Assembly: GCA_902493795.1 (NCBI GenBank)
Contig: CABUQZ010000005.1
Span: forward strand, 1 to 64,000
DNA length: 64,000 nt
Reading direction: 5' to 3'
Source of the DNA: an uncultured Clostridium sp.
GTDB lineage: Bacteria > Bacillota_I > Bacilli_A > RF39 > UBA660
The notes beneath the pieces are model-generated. The model did no database searches, had not been told where the DNA came from, and was given only the letters and a program-made list of their open reading frames with translations. Of the stretch, positions 16,832 to 26,322 are shown piece by piece (the stretch's first letter is position 1; every line of letters begins with the position of its first letter). The position numbers and the translations under genes are program-made.

Positions 16832-18829
16832 CTATTTATTATTTAGTTCCTTTTCAATTTTTTCTTCTATTAAATTAACGTCAAATCCATATTTTTTATC
16901 AACATCATCTTTATTTCCACTTGCTCCAAATGAGTCTATTGTAAACATACGATTTTTATCATTTACATATTTATACCAAGAAAGAGATGCTGATCTTTCA
17001 ATAACAAATGTTTTAAGACCTTTTGGTAATATTTCGTTTTGGTATTCTTCACTCATTTTCTCAAATCTAGACATAGAAGGCATACTAACTATTCTTATTC
17101 CATATCCTTTTTCAATAAGTAAATCATAAACTTTCATAGTAAGGTCGAGTTCTTCTCCAGAAGTTATTATAATTCCTTCAAGATTATTTCTTTCTTTTTC
17201 TACAACATAAGCTCCATTAATAACCATACTACTAGAAGTATGTTCTTGTATTTTTACTTTGTTTCTTCCTAATATTATTGCAGCAGGTTTTCTAAGTTCT
17301 AGAATTGCTTTATAGGCTCCAATTGTTTCATTTGCATCACTAGGTCTATAAGTATCAAAGTTAGGAGTTGCACGTAAAGATACTAATTGCTCAACAGGTT
17401 GATGAGTTGGCCCATCTTCTCCTACACTAATAGAGTCATGACTAAATACATAAATTACTGGTAAATCCATTAAAGCACTAAGTCTTAATGATGGTTTTAA
17501 GTAATCAGAAAATGAGAAAAATGTTGATACAAATGGAGTTAAATTAGATAAAGCAATACCATTTCCAATAGCTGCCATAGCATTTTCTCTAATTCCAAAA
17601 TTAATATTTCTTCCTAAAGGAGTTAAGAAAGAATTGTTTTCAGTATCACCTAGCCTTGCTTTAGAAGACTTAGATACATCAGCACTTCCTCCAATTAAAA
17701 ATGGATAGTTTTTAGAAATAGAATTAAGTATTTTTCCAGATACATTTCTAGTTGAATCCATAGAGTCTTGTGGTGCAATATAATCAACATCAAGAAGTTT
17801 AACAGGCTTTTTATTATTAATTAATAAATCAAGTTTTTCTTTTAATTCCTGACTAAGTCCTTCTACTTTAGAGTTCCACTTTTTAATTACATCTTTATTT
17901 CTTTCATGAATTTTTGAACTCATCTTTTCTTTTGTATCTTGTGAGATGGCAAAAGGTATTTCTCTAAGTCCTAATTTCTGTTTTATATAGTTGATATCGT
18001 CACTATCTAAAGGCGAACCATGTACTAAACAAGTTCCTTCGTTTTTGCTATATCGTCCAATAACTGTTTTAACTTCGATAATTGTAGGTTTAGAAATAGA
18101 CTTTTTAGCTTCTTCTATTGCTCTATCAATTTTAAAAGTATCTTCTCCATCATCAACTAAAATATAATTCCAGTTCATCGCTTCAAATCTCATTTTAATA
18201 TCTTCATTAAATGATGTATCTAAATTACCATCTAATGTAACACCATTTGAATCATATAAAACAATTAACTTATTTAGGTTAAGGTGTCCAGCAAGAGATG
18301 CTGCTTCATAGCTCATTCCCTCCATCAAGTCACCATCACCACACAATACATATGTATAATAATTGATAATATCTTCTCCAAAATAATTCCTTAAGAATCT
18401 TTCACTAATTGCCATTCCAACACTAGAAGCTATTCCTTGTCCTAAAGGTCCTGTTGATATATCTACTCCTTTAGTTACAGAGTATTCAGGATGTCCTGGA
18501 GTAATAGAATCAAGTTTTCTAAATTTTTTTAACTCTTCAAACGGTAAATCAAATCCTGCCATAAATAAAGTTGCATAAAGTAAAGCAGAACCATGTCCAC
18601 AAGACATAACAAACCTATCTCTATTAATCCATTTATCATCTTCTTGATTTACTTTAATATGATTAGCATAAAGTGTAGTAATTATAGGTGCAGCCCCTAA
18701 AACAATACCAGGGTGACCACTATTTGCTTCACTAATCATATCAATTCCAAGTGCTCTTATATTATCTACTATTTTTGAAATGTCATCATATACTTCTGTA
18801 TTTTCTTCTTTTACATTAATATTTAGCAT
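16832..18829 (-). CDS. tkt: Transketolase
   Basis: Encodes 665 residues, full length. The thiamine-diphosphate domain has the GDGDLMEGMSYEAASLAGHL motif and the conserved HPEYSVTKGVDISTGPLGQG segment. The pyrimidine-binding half has INFGIRENAMAAIGNGIALS, the FVSTFFSFSDYLKPS segment and HDSISVGEDGPTHQPVEQL. It moves two-carbon units between ketoses and aldoses in the pentose phosphate pathway. GGAGGAG precedes the ATG. It lies 11 bp after the HAD gene, so the two are one unit. Confidence 0.97.
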   Translation of the reverse strand: MLNINVKEENTEVYDDISKIVDNIRALGIDMISEANSGHPGIVLGAAPIITTLYANHIKVNQEDDKWINRDRFVMSCGHGSALLYATLFMAGFDLPFEELKKFRKLDSITPGHPEYSVTKGVDISTGPLGQGIASSVGMAISERFLRNYFGEDIINYYTYVLCGDGDLMEGMSYEAASLAGHLNLNKLIVLYDSNGVTLDGNLDTSFNEDIKMRFEAMNWNYILVDDGEDTFKIDRAIEEAKKSISKPTIIEVKTVIGRYSKNEGTCLVHGSPLDSDDINYIKQKLGLREIPFAISQDTKEKMSSKIHERNKDVIKKWNSKVEGLSQELKEKLDLLINNKKPVKLLDVDYIAPQDSMDSTRNVSGKILNSISKNYPFLIGGSADVSKSSKARLGDTENNSFLTPLGRNINFGIRENAMAAIGNGIALSNLTPFVSTFFSFSDYLKPSLRLSALMDLPVIYVFSHDSISVGEDGPTHQPVEQLVSLRATPNFDTYRPSDANETIGAYKAILELRKPAAIILGRNKVKIQEHTSSSMVINGAYVVEKERNNLEGIIITSGEELDLTMKVYDLLIEKGYGIRIVSMPSMSRFEKMSEEYQNEILPKGLKTFVIERSASLSWYKYVNDKNRMFTIDSFGASGNKDDVDKKYGFDVNLIEEKIEKELNNK

Positions 18830-18840
18830 AACTCCTCCAT

Positions 18841-19635
18841 TTAATTAACTTGAGAATATAATTCATCAAGAACTAATTTAACTCCATTTTCTTTACTAGA
18901 AAGTGTAACAACATCAGCTAATTTCTTAACTTCATCACTTGCATTAGCAACAGCAACTTTAAAACCAGCTTCCTTAAGCATATCTATATCGTTAGAAGAA
19001 TCCCCAATAGCCATAGCTTTAGATTTATCAATATTTAAGTACTCACATAATCTAACAAGAGCATCTCCTTTAGAAACTTCTTTATTAACTACATCATAAT
19101 ATAGAAGTTTACCTTCAAAAATGTGTTTTGTTTTATTAGCTATTTTTAAAGTAGTATTTTCTTTAATATCTCTATTTAAATATTTCATGTTTTCAAGATT
19201 ATATGATTCTAACACAACTTGAGAAATCTCATCATCAATATCAAGAAGTGATGAAACAACAACAAAACCAGTATTATCATCATTTTTATTTGTATATCTT
19301 TTTTGAATACTATTAGCAACAAAGAATAAATCATATTTTTTAACAAATTCATCCAATTTAGCTAAGTTATCCTTATTTATGGTATTATTATAAATAACTT
19401 TTTTATTTACTATGTTATATATTTCTGCACCATTAGAAGTAATAACATAACCACTTGTATTAAACTGCTTACATATTGGTATTGTATAAGTAAGCGGTCT
19501 ACCAGTATTTAAAACAACAAAAATACCTACACTAGCTAGTTTTTCAAAAATAGCTTTGTTTTCAATATCGATTGTCCCATTTTCTTTTGTTAGAGTACTA
19601 TCTAAATCTGTAAATACAATTTTTACATCCTTCAT
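18841..19635 (-). CDS. HAD-superfamily (Cof-type) phosphatase
   Basis: Encodes 264 residues. Motif I is VFTDLDSTLTKENGT with a Ser in the usual Gly position (DLDST rather than DLDGT); motif II is FVVLNTGRPLTYT; motif III/IV is SKGDALVRLCEYLNI and AIGDSSNDIDMLKEAG, followed by the usual VAVANASDEVKKLADVVT. The cap lies at about 85-190. These are class IIB sugar- or flavin-phosphate phosphatases; the substrate is unknown. It is upstream of, and likely cotranscribed with, tkt. Confidence 0.92.
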   Translation of the reverse strand: MKDVKIVFTDLDSTLTKENGTIDIENKAIFEKLASVGIFVVLNTGRPLTYTIPICKQFNTSGYVITSNGAEIYNIVNKKVIYNNTINKDNLAKLDEFVKKYDLFFVANSIQKRYTNKNDDNTGFVVVSSLLDIDDEISQVVLESYNLENMKYLNRDIKENTTLKIANKTKHIFEGKLLYYDVVNKEVSKGDALVRLCEYLNIDKSKAMAIGDSSNDIDMLKEAGFKVAVANASDEVKKLADVVTLSSKENGVKLVLDELYSQVN

Positions 19636-19697
19636 ATTATCACCTGGTTACTATTATATCACATTATGTAAATTTTATTAACAAATTATAAAACGAA

Positions 19698-19730
19698 AAA
19701 AAGAATACAGAAAATTCTATATTCTTATAA
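19698..19730 (-). terminator. Terminator after cardiolipin synthase
   Basis: Minus-strand stem AAGAATA/TATTCTT (19701-19726) with inner AGAA/TTCT pairing, followed by TTTTTTTCG. It lies directly after the cls stop. Confidence 0.7.
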
Positions 19731-19731
19731 T

Positions 19732-21237
19732 TTACATTAATGGAGCAAATAGTCTTAATAAGCCTTGCCATATTCCTTTAATAATAGATGGAGTTGCTTC
19801 TTTTTCTGTTACCTTATGAGATCGAGCTATTGTTTTAACTAAATCTTTTTTTACATTTTTAATCTCATCAACGTTTTCCATATAGACACCACATTCAAAA
19901 TGCAAATAAAGGCTTCGATAATCAAGATTAAATGTTCCAACAGTACAAACAGAGTCATCTGAAACAAAGACTTTAGAATGTATAAATCCAGGAGTATAAG
20001 TATATATTTCTACTCCATTTTTTATTAAGCTTTCAAAAAATGATGAAGATAAGCTATAAACTATTTTTTTATCAGCAATCTTAGGAACGATTATTTTAAC
20101 GTCTACCCCTCTTTTAGATGCTAATATAAGAGCTTTTTGAAGTTCCGAATCAAGTATCAAGTAAGGAGAAGAAATATATAAGTATTTTTTAGATTGGTTA
20201 ATAATATTTAAATAAATATTCTCTCCAACATAATCGCTATCAAGTGGATTATCACAGTAACATGAAAGATATCCATTATCTTTATATTTTATACTATGAT
20301 CGACATCATACTTAGTGTAATCTTCTTCATTTTCTTTATAAGCATTCCATAATGATAAGAACATTACAATAAAGTTATGTATTCCTTCACCCTTAATCAT
20401 AATTCCATTATCTTTCCAATATCCAAAACGTTCTTTTTCATTTATATATTCATCTGCTAAGTTAATTCCTCCACAAAATGCAACCCTTCCATCAATTATT
20501 GTAATCTTTCTATGATCACGATTATTCATTATTATTCCACGAAATGTTTTAACTTCGTTAAACACAACCGTTTTAATACCTTTGCTTTCAAGCTGTTCTG
20601 CAAAATCATTAGGCATTGGAGCAATACAACCAAAATCATCAAATATAAGTCTAACTTCTACCCCTTCTTTAACTTTTTTTTCAAGAATATCTAAAATAGT
20701 ATTCCAAAATCTTCCTTTATCAATTCTAAAATACTCCATAAATATATATTTTTCTGCCTTATTTAATTCAATTTCCATCTGTTTAAATGTTTCTTCTCCA
20801 GTTGGAAAATATTTTACTTTATTGTTTTTAGTAACTGGAAAATTAGCAGATAATGCAAGATACTTAAGTTTATCTAAATTCTTATCATCTAACTCATTAA
20901 GTATTTTTTCATCTTGAACATAATATCTTTTAGAATTAGCAACTTCTTTATTTACTTTTTTTAGCATTTTACTACTATGTAAATCATTACCAATAAACAA
21001 ATATAACATAGTTCCTGCTGCAGGAAATAATAATATTAAAACTATCCAAGGAAGATTAGAACTTAAACTTTTAGCATTCTTTATAATTTCCAAGACAAGA
21101 AGAATACTTAAAACTGTATATATTATTTCAATTGCAGTAACTAGTTCACTAAAAAGAGTGCCTAAAGACATTACAAATACAATTTGAAAAATAAAACTTA
21201 ATAAAACTACTCCAAATCTTTTCTCACCAGGCGTCAT
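19732..21237 (-). CDS. cls: Cardiolipin synthase (phospholipase D family)
   Basis: Encodes 501 residues. Two N-terminal membrane helices (about 10-65) with the PLDc_N-type NLPWIVLILLFPAAGTMLYL segment are followed by two HKD motifs: DHRKITIIDGRVAFCGGINL (about 240) and IHSKVFVSDDSVCTVGTFNL (about 420). It condenses phosphatidylglycerol to cardiolipin at the membrane. The length and layout match Bacillus ClsA. It is flanked by terminators on both sides, so it is monocistronic. Confidence 0.95.
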   Translation of the reverse strand: MTPGEKRFGVVLLSFIFQIVFVMSLGTLFSELVTAIEIIYTVLSILLVLEIIKNAKSLSSNLPWIVLILLFPAAGTMLYLFIGNDLHSSKMLKKVNKEVANSKRYYVQDEKILNELDDKNLDKLKYLALSANFPVTKNNKVKYFPTGEETFKQMEIELNKAEKYIFMEYFRIDKGRFWNTILDILEKKVKEGVEVRLIFDDFGCIAPMPNDFAEQLESKGIKTVVFNEVKTFRGIIMNNRDHRKITIIDGRVAFCGGINLADEYINEKERFGYWKDNGIMIKGEGIHNFIVMFLSLWNAYKENEEDYTKYDVDHSIKYKDNGYLSCYCDNPLDSDYVGENIYLNIINQSKKYLYISSPYLILDSELQKALILASKRGVDVKIIVPKIADKKIVYSLSSSFFESLIKNGVEIYTYTPGFIHSKVFVSDDSVCTVGTFNLDYRSLYLHFECGVYMENVDEIKNVKKDLVKTIARSHKVTEKEATPSIIKGIWQGLLRLFAPLM

Positions 21238-21312
21238 ATTACCACTTCCTTACATACCAGATACTAAAAAAATATCTATAAATAATATAATATCGTTTGA
21301 CATTTTTTACAA

Positions 21313-21342
21313 CATAAAAAGAATAGATTTCTCTATTCTCTT
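21313..21342 (-). terminator. Terminator after the serpin gene
   Basis: Minus-strand GAATAGA-GAAA-TCTATTC hairpin (21321-21338) followed by TTTTTATG, about 10 bp after the serpin stop. Confidence 0.8.
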
Positions 21343-21350
21343 TCTACTCA

Positions 21351-23027
21351 TTAATATTGAATATCTTTTGTTTTATCGTTATCCCATAACATTGGTTTAT
21401 AAACTGTTCCAGTAAACCATACTTCTCCAGTGTTTTTATCTCTTACAAGGAATAGATAAGGTTTATCAAATGTTATGTCGATTTTTTCAACAGGTACATC
21501 ATAAAAATAATCAAAAGATGAACCAGCACCTAACCCACCAATCATAGGTGTAACAGCAGCAGCTTTAATACCATCTTGATTTAACTCTATAACTGTTTTA
21601 TGAGAAATTGATTCAATATAGGTTTTATCTTCACTAGTTAACAAGCCAAGATTAGCTTTATTTTTATCAAATACATCTGTAATTCCTAGCTTTTTCAAAT
21701 CATTTAATATATCTAATTGATAATCAAAACTAAATTTTGGAATAACTCCTTTAATTTCCGTTACAACTCCATCCTTAAAGTTTTCACTTTTAATATCTTT
21801 TAAATTACTAATTACTTTATTAAGGCTAACAGAGTCTAATTTATCAATATAAGTTGTTAGTTTTTCATTCTTAGGCATAACTGCAACATATTGTAATGTA
21901 ACTCCATCATATTCTTTTAAGTCTTTTGCAAAAGCTTTAACATTATCATCTGTGTATACCATAAAGTCAGTAGTTTGATAACTCTTCTTATAATTTTTAT
22001 TTATTTCATTTATATATGAATCCAAGTATTTTTTAACACCAGCATCCAAATTACCACTTTTTATTTCACTTTTTGTAAAACAATAATCGTACTTATCATA
22101 CCCCTGTGCGTTCTTACCAGATACATATGTTAAATATTCTGCTTCATCAGGATTTTCTTTAACCCATTTTTTCAAAGCATCCCCAACTGTTTTTCTTACA
22201 TTTTCTTCTCCTAATGTTTTAACTAAATCATAATTATTAATTGAAGCGATTACTTGCATTCCAGATACTTTAGAAGAAAGATTTTCAAATGATAATTGTT
22301 TTAAAGTATACTCATAAACCCAAGAATATTTTTCATGTTCATAGTTTGCATATGAAGTATATGAGTATCCAGCTTCCAAAAACTTATTTTTCCATTCCAT
22401 ATCAATAGCTAAAGCATTAATTAAAACAAATGAACTATCTTTACTTAAATTATCAACAGCACTATCGATTAAATTAAGTGTTTTACTCTTAGCCCAATTA
22501 TTAATATTAGTAGGAGATTCAAACGAATCGTATATAACTTCAGCATTGTACTCTGTTTTTAGTCTCTCTGAATAATCAGTTTTAATTGTATTTTTCTTGT
22601 TATTATTAATAAACATTGCATTAGCTAAAGACATATGAGAACTATTTGTGTATTTTTTAGCTTTATAATCACCAATTAAAGCATCAAGTTGCTTTCTAGA
22701 GTCTCCATCAGTTCCCTCTTTTAACATTGCTAAAGCATATTTTATTGAAAGCGGACTATAAGCCTTATTCTCTTCTTTATTTTCTATTTTAAGAAATTCG
22801 ATATCAAAGTCTTCTAATCCATTACTCTTTATTCTGCTTTTATTTGCTATCTCTGCTTTATCTTTATTCTTTTCTTTTTTAGAATCATCGTCTTTTCCTA
22901 GTAAGATCATTAGTAGTACAAAAATACCAATAATTAAAACCAAACAAATTATTATTATAGCTACAAGTCCTTTTTTACTTTTCTTAGGAGGAATAGCTAC
23001 TTCATTATTTTTAACATCACTTTCCAT
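21351..23027 (-). CDS. Membrane-anchored serpin (protease inhibitor)
   Basis: Encodes 558 residues. A basic cytoplasmic start (PPKKSKKG), one membrane helix (about 21-43) and a charged linker lead to an outward-facing serpin domain. Serpin marks: YSPLSIKYALAMLKEGTDGD, LANAMFINN, NWAKSKTLNLIDSAVDNLS, LINALAIDMEWKNKF, PKFSFDYQLDILNDLKKLGI, and the hinge HKTVIELNQDGIKAAAVTP, whose small residues are those of inhibitory serpins, followed by FDKPYLFLVRDKNTGEVWF and TGTVYKP. Between the ALAIDMEWKNKF strand and the VMPKNEKLTTYI region there is an insertion of roughly 100 residues. Gut bacteria use serpins against host or microbial proteases; the target here is not known. Confidence 0.93.
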   Translation of the reverse strand: MESDVKNNEVAIPPKKSKKGLVAIIIICLVLIIGIFVLLMILLGKDDDSKKEKNKDKAEIANKSRIKSNGLEDFDIEFLKIENKEENKAYSPLSIKYALAMLKEGTDGDSRKQLDALIGDYKAKKYTNSSHMSLANAMFINNNKKNTIKTDYSERLKTEYNAEVIYDSFESPTNINNWAKSKTLNLIDSAVDNLSKDSSFVLINALAIDMEWKNKFLEAGYSYTSYANYEHEKYSWVYEYTLKQLSFENLSSKVSGMQVIASINNYDLVKTLGEENVRKTVGDALKKWVKENPDEAEYLTYVSGKNAQGYDKYDYCFTKSEIKSGNLDAGVKKYLDSYINEINKNYKKSYQTTDFMVYTDDNVKAFAKDLKEYDGVTLQYVAVMPKNEKLTTYIDKLDSVSLNKVISNLKDIKSENFKDGVVTEIKGVIPKFSFDYQLDILNDLKKLGITDVFDKNKANLGLLTSEDKTYIESISHKTVIELNQDGIKAAAVTPMIGGLGAGSSFDYFYDVPVEKIDITFDKPYLFLVRDKNTGEVWFTGTVYKPMLWDNDKTKDIQY

Positions 23028-23110
23028 ATTATAACCTCCGTATTTTCTAGTAAATTATAACATTACTTTGATGTTTGTTCAATAACTCCATTACTTTTTA
23101 TTTAGTAGAT

Positions 23111-23590
23111 TTAATTAAGTATGGCTATCATTATATTTAAGTATCCTGCAAATGTAGTCCACAAAATATAAGGAATCAATAAATAAAATGCATTTTTATC
23201 AACTCTTTTTGCATAATACATAAGAGCTAGTATTAAACACCACATAATAAATAAAGAGAAAAAAGCAAAATAATAAGCTTTTAAGTTAAAAAATATAATA
23301 CTCCAAAAAAAGTTAAACACTAATTGCACACCATAAAGTATTAATGCTTTATTTTTATCATCACTTTTTATATATTCGTTATTCTTATATATTAAATAAC
23401 TTGCTATTCCCATAAGTATGTAAAGAATCGTCCACGCAACAGGAAAAAGCCATGTTGGTGGAGAAAAAAGCGGTTTATTAACCATTTCAAAGTCATCCAT
23501 TGCTCCATAAGTTAAGAAAGCAGAAACACCTCCAACAATAAGTGGAATAGCTATTGCAATAATTATTTTAAATATCTTATTCTTATTCAT
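23111..23590 (-). CDS. tspO: TspO/MBR family membrane protein
   Basis: Encodes 159 residues with five predicted helices. Family signatures are KPLFSPPTWLFPVAWTILYI in the first loop and second helix, MGIASYLIYKN, the VQLVFNFFWSIIFFNLKAYY segment and a closing PYILWTTFAGYLNIMI. TspO proteins bind porphyrins and related ligands and are linked to stress. It stands between the serpin and YolD genes, with short gaps on both sides. Confidence 0.95.
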   Translation of the reverse strand: MNKNKIFKIIIAIAIPLIVGGVSAFLTYGAMDDFEMVNKPLFSPPTWLFPVAWTILYILMGIASYLIYKNNEYIKSDDKNKALILYGVQLVFNFFWSIIFFNLKAYYFAFFSLFIMWCLILALMYYAKRVDKNAFYLLIPYILWTTFAGYLNIMIAILN

Positions 23591-23640
23591 CTAATCACCC
23601 ATTATTATTTTATTAAGAATTAAGATATATATTCAAAAAA

Positions 23641-24030
23641 CTAAATATTTTTTATATCTAATACATCATCTATATCAATAGAAGTTTTATCACTTAGTAT
23701 TAATTTTCTATAAATATAATCTATCTTAACAACAACAGTATCTTTATCACAGTATTGTCCGGTGTTTTTTTCTTTATTTTCTCTAAAGTATCTTATTAGT
23801 ACTTTCTTATTTAAGCATTCTTTTAGCTTCTCATCTAAAAGAGCTTTTTCGTCATCTGATAAAATTACTTTTGAAAATTTTTCTTTTTCCTTTTCTTTTA
23901 CCTCATCACCATATCCAGTTAATGCAGCAAAAGGAGCAAAAATAGCACTCCTATTATAAATACTCATTCTAACATGTTTGCTACTAGGTTCATGGTGTGG
24001 CATATTAATGATATCTTCATAATTATTCAC
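23641..24030 (-). CDS. YolD-like protein
   Basis: Encodes 129 residues from a GTG at 24030, preferred because GGAGG lies 8 bp upstream within the end of the polymerase gene; a TTG at 24045 is the alternative. The YolD-like core is visible: MPHHEPSSKHVRMSIYNRSA, FAPFAALTGYGD, then LSDDEKALLDEKL, and a C-terminal beta region (GQYCDKDTVVVKIDYIYRKL). YolD genes regularly accompany UmuC-like polymerases in Firmicutes, and this one overlaps such a gene. Confidence 0.87.
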   Translation of the reverse strand: MNNYEDIINMPHHEPSSKHVRMSIYNRSAIFAPFAALTGYGDEVKEKEKEKFSKVILSDDEKALLDEKLKECLNKKVLIRYFRENKEKNTGQYCDKDTVVVKIDYIYRKLILSDKTSIDIDDVLDIKNI

Positions 24031-25522
24031 TTCTATGACCTCCAATTTCCATATTTCTTTCTATCATTGTAGCACCTTCTTCTAAGTCCATTCCTTTAAG
24101 TATAGAGTTTTTTCCATATTTAGCTTTTAGCTCTATTAATGTTTTTTGAATATTTCTTTCTTCTTTTTCCAGTTCCTTTTTCTTTTTCAAATCTTTATCG
24201 CACTCTTCTTGATCACTAAATAAATCAAATTGCTTATATATTTTATTTTCTACTATTTCTTCTTCTAAAGATAAATTACATACAGCTATATTTATTCGTC
24301 TTACTAAAAGAATTGGATTAGCGATTCTATCGAAAAGTCTCATTAAATGTTCTGTTATTACTTTAGTAGAAGATGTTTTATGATCAATTCTAATTGTTCC
24401 ATGATCTGGCTTTGGTACACTTCTTCCATAATGATCTTTTTCAATTACCCCAGTATACATAGACATTATTTTATGATTTTTTAAATTACTAACATCATAT
24501 CCAATAGTAAGTACAATAATATCTGTTAAAAATCCCTTTTTTACCATATCAAGAGTTAACACCTCTGCCATTTCTCTTACTATTAGTCTTGTTTTATCAT
24601 AAGAATATGGTTCTTTTAAAACTTGTCCTTGTGAAAGACTCGTTGTTGTAGGTTTGTAGTTCTTAACATCTTTTAAAGTACAAGGTTCGTATCCCCAAGC
24701 ATGATCAATTATAAGTTCAGCATTTACCCCAAACATTTTATATAAATCATCCTCATTAGTTAAAGAATACCTAGCAATATCTCCCATTGTATAAAGTCCT
24801 AAAGTCTTTAATCTACTAGAAAGACCTCTTCCTATTCTCCAAAAGTCAGTCAAAGGCTCATAAGACCACAATCTTTTTCGGTAACTCATTTCATCAAGAA
24901 AAGAAATTCTTACTCCATTTTCTGAAGGATCACAATGTTTAGCATCAATATCCATAGCTATTTTAGCAAGATACAAATTAGTTCCAATACCACCAGTTGC
25001 AGTTATTCCTGTTTGCTTATAAACATCTGTAATAATCATTGAAACTAACTCTAAAGGAGTTTTCTTATAAAGCTTTAAGTAATTAGTAATATCACAAAAA
25101 ACCTCATCTATAGAGTAAGCAAAGATATCATCTTTAGATAAATATTTAAGATAAATACTATAAATATCTGTACTGTACTTCATATAAAGAGCCATTCTAG
25201 GAGGAGCTATTATATAGGAAAGCTCCAAATCATTATTTTTCAAATCTTCACTATTATATGATTTTCCAATAAAATCTCTATTGTTGTTTTTTTTCTTTCT
25301 TATAAGATTTACTTCTTTAACTTTTTGTACCACTTCATAAAGTCTAGAACGTCCTGAAAGTCCATAAGCTTTTAACGATGGTGTTACAGCAAGACAGATT
25401 GTTTTCTCTGTTCGAGATGAATCAGCAACAACTAAATTCGTAGCAAGTGGATCAAGCTTTCTTTCAACACATTCACAAGAAGCGTAAAAACTTTTTAAAT
25501 CAATACAAGCATAATATCTCAT
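24023..25522 (-). CDS. Y-family DNA polymerase (UmuC/YqjW/UvrX-like)
   Basis: Encodes 499 residues from ATG 25522, where GGAGGGAGGAG lies 2 bp upstream (usable GGAGG about 7 bp away); the frame continues upstream without such a site. It starts with the family's metal site, YYACIDLKSFYASCECVERK, with the second acidic cluster YSIDEVFCDIT, a TGITATGGIGTNLYLAKIAM palm motif and a helix-hairpin-helix region (LKTLGLYTMGDIARYSL). The C-terminal little-finger domain and a charged tail (KDLKKKKELEKEE) follow. It is a translesion polymerase; with YolD it forms the mobile-type pair also seen in B. subtilis SPbeta. Confidence 0.93.
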   Translation of the reverse strand: MRYYACIDLKSFYASCECVERKLDPLATNLVVADSSRTEKTICLAVTPSLKAYGLSGRSRLYEVVQKVKEVNLIRKKKNNNRDFIGKSYNSEDLKNNDLELSYIIAPPRMALYMKYSTDIYSIYLKYLSKDDIFAYSIDEVFCDITNYLKLYKKTPLELVSMIITDVYKQTGITATGGIGTNLYLAKIAMDIDAKHCDPSENGVRISFLDEMSYRKRLWSYEPLTDFWRIGRGLSSRLKTLGLYTMGDIARYSLTNEDDLYKMFGVNAELIIDHAWGYEPCTLKDVKNYKPTTTSLSQGQVLKEPYSYDKTRLIVREMAEVLTLDMVKKGFLTDIIVLTIGYDVSNLKNHKIMSMYTGVIEKDHYGRSVPKPDHGTIRIDHKTSSTKVITEHLMRLFDRIANPILLVRRINIAVCNLSLEEEIVENKIYKQFDLFSDQEECDKDLKKKKELEKEERNIQKTLIELKAKYGKNSILKGMDLEEGATMIERNMEIGGHRSE

Positions 25523-25589
25523 AGCTCCTCCCTCCATTAAATAAGATAACACTTTTTTATACAAAATGCAAGAACATTTGTTCGACTAT

Positions 25590-25632
25590 AACAAAAAAAA
25601 TAAAAACGCAAAACTTTAATAAAGTAAGCATT
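25590..25632 (-). terminator. Probable terminator after ylmH
   Basis: Minus strand: GCTTACTTTATTAAAGTTTTGC hairpin region (ACTTT/AAAGT core, GC/GC flanks) followed by GTTTTTATTTTTTTTG. A weaker stem than the others. Confidence 0.6.
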
Positions 25633-26322
25633 TTATTTATATTTTAATATTCTAATAATATATTTAGAGCTTTTCGTATTTTTTAAAATTGAATGATATT
25701 TAAATTTACCAAACTTTCTAATACTAAAAACATCATTTTCTTTTAATACATAAGAAGATTTAGAACATATTTCATAATTTATTACTACTTCTTTTTCTTT
25801 AATCTTTTCTAAAGTTATTTTACGCGAAAGATTACACACACTTGATACAACATTATCAATTCTAAGACTTGATACAATAACATCAATAATGTCATATTCT
25901 CTTTTATAATCTTTTAATGTATCAAAAGAAACTTCAGAAATTTTAACTGAAGATTTACCAACCATAGTAAGATTATCCAAAAGAAAATCCCCAATTTCAT
26001 TAAAAGCATACAAATAAAAACTACCACGAAAAAGCACTATATCTCCAAAATAAGAAGGATTAATTTGTAAAGCAAACAAACTTCCAAGTATATCTTGATG
26101 TCTAATTTCAAAATAACTATCAATTTTAAATAATCTTATCTTAGGTAATTTATCACGATAAAGAATTACTTTATCTGAATCAGGATAAACATTAAATATT
26201 TTATAATCACTCTTTTTTATTTTGCCTTTAATACAATTTAATTCTTTTAAGTCGAGAAATAAAGTACTATCCCCTCTTAATAAACGCTCTATAGAATTGT
26301 TAATCTTATAATAATCAATCAC
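25633..26322 (-). CDS. ylmH: S4-domain RNA-binding protein YlmH
   Basis: Encodes 229 residues. The N-terminal YlmH fold shows HQDILGSLFALQINPSYFGD and the middle AFNEIGDFLLDNLTMVGKSS; the C-terminal S4 domain follows (SSLRIDNVVSSVCNLSRKI, EKEVVINYEICSKSSY, FSIRKFGKFKYHSI). YlmH acts on the 50S subunit, and in B. subtilis was linked to ribosome quality control with RqcP. It starts with a GTG that overlaps the upstream TGA stop (GTGA), so it is translationally coupled to a peptidase-like gene rather than sitting in the usual division-gene cluster. Confidence 0.9.
   Translation of the reverse strand: MIDYYKINNSIERLLRGDSTLFLDLKELNCIKGKIKKSDYKIFNVYPDSDKVILYRDKLPKIRLFKIDSYFEIRHQDILGSLFALQINPSYFGDIVLFRGSFYLYAFNEIGDFLLDNLTMVGKSSVKISEVSFDTLKDYKREYDIIDVIVSSLRIDNVVSSVCNLSRKITLEKIKEKEVVINYEICSKSSYVLKENDVFSIRKFGKFKYHSILKNTKSSKYIIRILKYK

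Noticed and set aside
20582..20917. Plus-strand 111-codon ORF
   Set aside because: Antisense to the first HKD-motif half of cardiolipin synthase.
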